This document shows positions 5,013 through 5,784 of a DNA stretch of 5,784 nt, in pieces; position 1 is the first letter of the stretch; every line of letters begins with the position of its first letter. The position numbers and the translations under genes are program-made. The stretch is from contig CAKZQX010000630.1 in NCBI GenBank assembly GCA_937141995.1, positions 1 to 5,784 of the forward strand, read 5' to 3'. This DNA comes from an uncultured Chloroflexaceae bacterium (GTDB lineage: Bacteria; Chloroflexota; Chloroflexia; Chloroflexales; Chloroflexaceae). Below the pieces are notes generated by a model. It worked only from the letters and a program-made list of their open reading frames with translations. It did no database searches and was not told where the DNA came from.

Positions 5013-5170
5013 TACGCGGTGCGTGTTCAAACCGGGCTTTTAACCCGATGAAACCCGATTCGCCTGCGGCAGCATGGTACTTTTCTTATCTTTTTCACGA
5101 AAATTTGGCTCGGAGAGCCAAATTTTCGTGAAAAAGGTTGGCTTCTTCCGCCCTGCCGGAGGCAATATCC
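5013..5170 (+). repeat. Dispersed hairpin repeat, copy C (best hairpin)
   Basis: The copy starts TACGCGGTGCGTGTTCAAACC, has the 19-nt core at 5062-5080 (49 nt from the left edge), then a hairpin. CTTTTTCACGAAAATTTGG and CTC (5090-5111) pair perfectly with 5115-5136 around the loop GGA. A G-T wobble and one A-T pair lengthen the stem to 24 bp (5088-5138). It sits 33 bp after the stop codon of the beta-helix gene and would be in that gene's 3' transcript if transcription reads through. What follows the hairpin is GTTGGCTTCTT, not a T-run, so it is unlikely to be a standard terminator. The tail keeps GGAGGC (5158-5163) as in copy A. Positions 5171-5285 show nothing I recognise. Confidence 0.8.
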
Positions 5171-5285
5171 CCACCAACCCCCTCTCAAGTGTAAATTTTT
5201 TCGCCAGATCGCATTGAAATGTGGTCGGTTCGTGTGGAATAGACCGCCGCTCGAGCAAAGCCCTGCGCGCGCATCAGGACGGGGT

Positions 5286-5311
5286 GCGGACGCGCAGAAG
5301 CGCGTCCCTAC
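5286..5311 (-). repeat. REP-like palindrome, copy 2
   Basis: GGACGCGC (5288-5295), loop AGAA, GCGCGTCC (5300-5307) is a perfect 8-bp stem. The 26-bp stretch matches 3466-3491 in the opposite orientation with one difference, and here the stem is fully paired. It lies about 115 bp after repeat copy C, so both a hairpin repeat and a REP-like palindrome occur in this gap and in the der upstream gap. Confidence 0.65.
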
Positions 5312-5376
5312 CACAACATGTCTACACCTGAGAGCCACCAAACCCGGGATCGCCTGATGTATGTCAGCATTGGCCG

Positions 5377-5412
5377 TTTCGCGGTTTTCGCTCATTTCGT
5401 GTTTTTCGTGGT
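5377..5412 (+). repeat. Four tandem 9-bp units, TTTCGnnnn
   Basis: Four adjacent units read TTTCGCGGT, TTTCGCTCA, TTTCGTGTT and TTTCGTGGT. The first five bases are invariant and the last four vary. The period is a multiple of three, so open frames run through it, but no start, binding site or codon pattern suggests a gene. Similar TTTCGTG-rich strings are scattered in many bacterial genomes as low-complexity intergenic repeats; that comparison is from memory. Confidence 0.6.
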
Positions 5413-5457
5413 CCAAACTCCCACCGCGTAAGTCCTGTCACTTTGTGGAACGCCACG

Positions 5458-5501
5458 GTTCCCGCGTCGGCACACAGGCTGACTTGTGCCGGCGCGGGAA
5501 C
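5458..5501 (-). terminator. GC-rich hairpin after the Pro/Thr-rich gene
   Basis: GTTCCCGCGTCGGCACA (5458-5474) pairs with TGTGCCGGCGCGGGAAC (5485-5501), 17 pairs including one G-T wobble, around a 10-nt loop. It starts about 18 nt after the stop codon of the minus-strand gene ending at 5519, the usual place for a terminator. No T-run follows on the minus strand (CGTGGCGTTCC), so it would be a tail-less terminator or a 3'-end stabilising structure. It also lies between convergent genes and could limit read-through from either side. Confidence 0.55.
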
Positions 5502-5518
5502 TTCTCCCATAGATACCG

Positions 5519-5784
5519 CTAATAGACCGGCTTCTTCGTCACCGGGTCTTTGCCGGTTTCGGAGGTCGCCGCGGGGATAGCGGTGCTGGTGGGCGGCAGG
5601 TCCAACTCTTCCTCCGGCGTGGCGGTCGGCTCCGGTGTGGCCGTCGCCGAAGGCAACGGCGTGGTGGTCGGCTCCGGTGTGGCGGTTGCCTTCGGCGGCT
5701 GCGTGGCGGTCGGCTCCGGTGTGGCGGTCACTTCCGGCGTGGCGGTTGCCTCCGACGGCTGCGTGGCGGTCGGTTCAACCGTCT
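5519..5784 (-). CDS. C-terminus of Pro/Thr/Glu-rich repeat protein (5' end outside window)
   Basis: The last 87 codons are visible; the frame is open to the window edge and the true start lies beyond 5784. An internal GTG at 5731 is just a Val inside the repeats and should not be taken as a start. Residues 3-57 of the visible part consist of TATPEP-type repeats, mostly in a 14-residue register (EPTATQPSEATATP, EPTATQPPKATATP, EPTTTPLPSATATP) with one shorter 6-residue unit. The final 30 residues (EEELDLPPTST ... KKPVY) are non-repetitive. Such tails are extended, often glycosylated-type spacers or surface stalks in Chloroflexota proteins, though also found in cytoplasmic kinases and regulators. 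No membrane anchor and no LPXTG sorting signal follows, so this is not a classic wall anchor. The function of the missing N-terminal part cannot be inferred. Confidence 0.75.
   Translation of the reverse strand, partial: TVEPTATQPSEATATPEVTATPEPTATQPPKATATPEPTTTPLPSATATPEPTATPEEELDLPPTSTAIPAATSETGKDPVTKKPVY
5612..5776 (-). repeat. Degenerate 42-bp tandem repeats within the coding region
   Basis: The DNA behind the TATPEP repeats is itself repetitive: GTGGCGGTCGGCTCCGGTG recurs with small changes at about 5680 and 5704 onward. Units of 42 bp dominate, with one 18-bp unit. All lengths are multiples of three, so expansion or contraction by slippage would keep the frame and change only spacer length. 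Confidence 0.7.

Noticed and set aside
4341..5030. 229-codon open frame opposite the beta-helix gene
   Set aside because: It is the complementary frame of a well-supported gene with signal peptide, CSLREA motif and anchor-Q motif, and has no recognisable domain.
1755..5170. CRISPR array
   Set aside because: The three repeat copies are kilobases apart, inverted relative to each other and much longer than CRISPR repeats, with no regular spacers and no cas genes.
5027..5416. 129-codon minus-strand open frame across the region after the exported-protein gene
   Set aside because: It runs through repeat copy C, the REP-like palindrome and the 9-bp tandem units, has no ribosome binding site that I can see, and its odd composition follows from translated repeats.
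5519..5731. Complete 70-codon gene starting at GTG 5731
   Set aside because: The frame stays open to the window edge and the TATPEP repeats continue upstream through the GTG, so it is the end of a longer gene.

Overview
The window looks like a chromosomal segment from a member of the Chloroflexota, most likely the phototroph-containing Chloroflexia. The assignment rests on protein style: a secreted CSLREA / choice-of-anchor-Q beta-helix protein ending in a YLPLLAR tail, beside a protein whose C-terminus is built from TATPEP-type repeats. Both styles are common in that phylum. The DNA is moderately GC-rich with AT-rich intergenic islands. The taxonomic call is an inference; no rRNA or tRNA is present to confirm it.

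Layout: positions 1-300 hold no gene but contain a clean 158-bp miniature transposable element (68-225) with 8-bp target duplications, followed by a stem-loop. Next come three minus-strand genes in the order small hypothetical protein (301-543), argC (680-1675) and der (2045-3388). They are separated by 136 bp and 369 bp, so they need not form one operon. A plus-strand gene for an exported beta-helix protein (3771-4979) diverges from der. It converges, across about 540 bp, on the 3' end of a minus-strand gene for a Pro/Thr/Glu-rich protein cut by the window edge (5519-5784).

The two housekeeping genes are unrelated in role. ArgC makes N-acetylglutamate semialdehyde in arginine synthesis, and Der is the double-GTPase needed for 50S ribosome assembly. 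The two right-hand genes encode probable cell-surface proteins. Der and argC each have a plausible -10 element placed so that the leader would be under 30 nt.

The most interesting content is intergenic. A roughly 150-bp dispersed repeat occurs three times: 1755-1910 (+), 3510-3659 (-) and 5013-5170 (+), once in each larger gap right of argC. Every copy has a TACGC-type left edge, then 49-50 nt later an identical 19-nt core, then a long AT-rich hairpin 5-10 nt further on. The hairpin is nearly perfect in two copies although its inner stem sequence differs between them. I do not recognise this family. Two of the same gaps also carry a second, REP-like palindrome (3466-3494 and 5286-5311), and the window has further stem-loops and a 9-bp tandem motif. 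The intergenic DNA is therefore unusually rich in repeats and hairpins.
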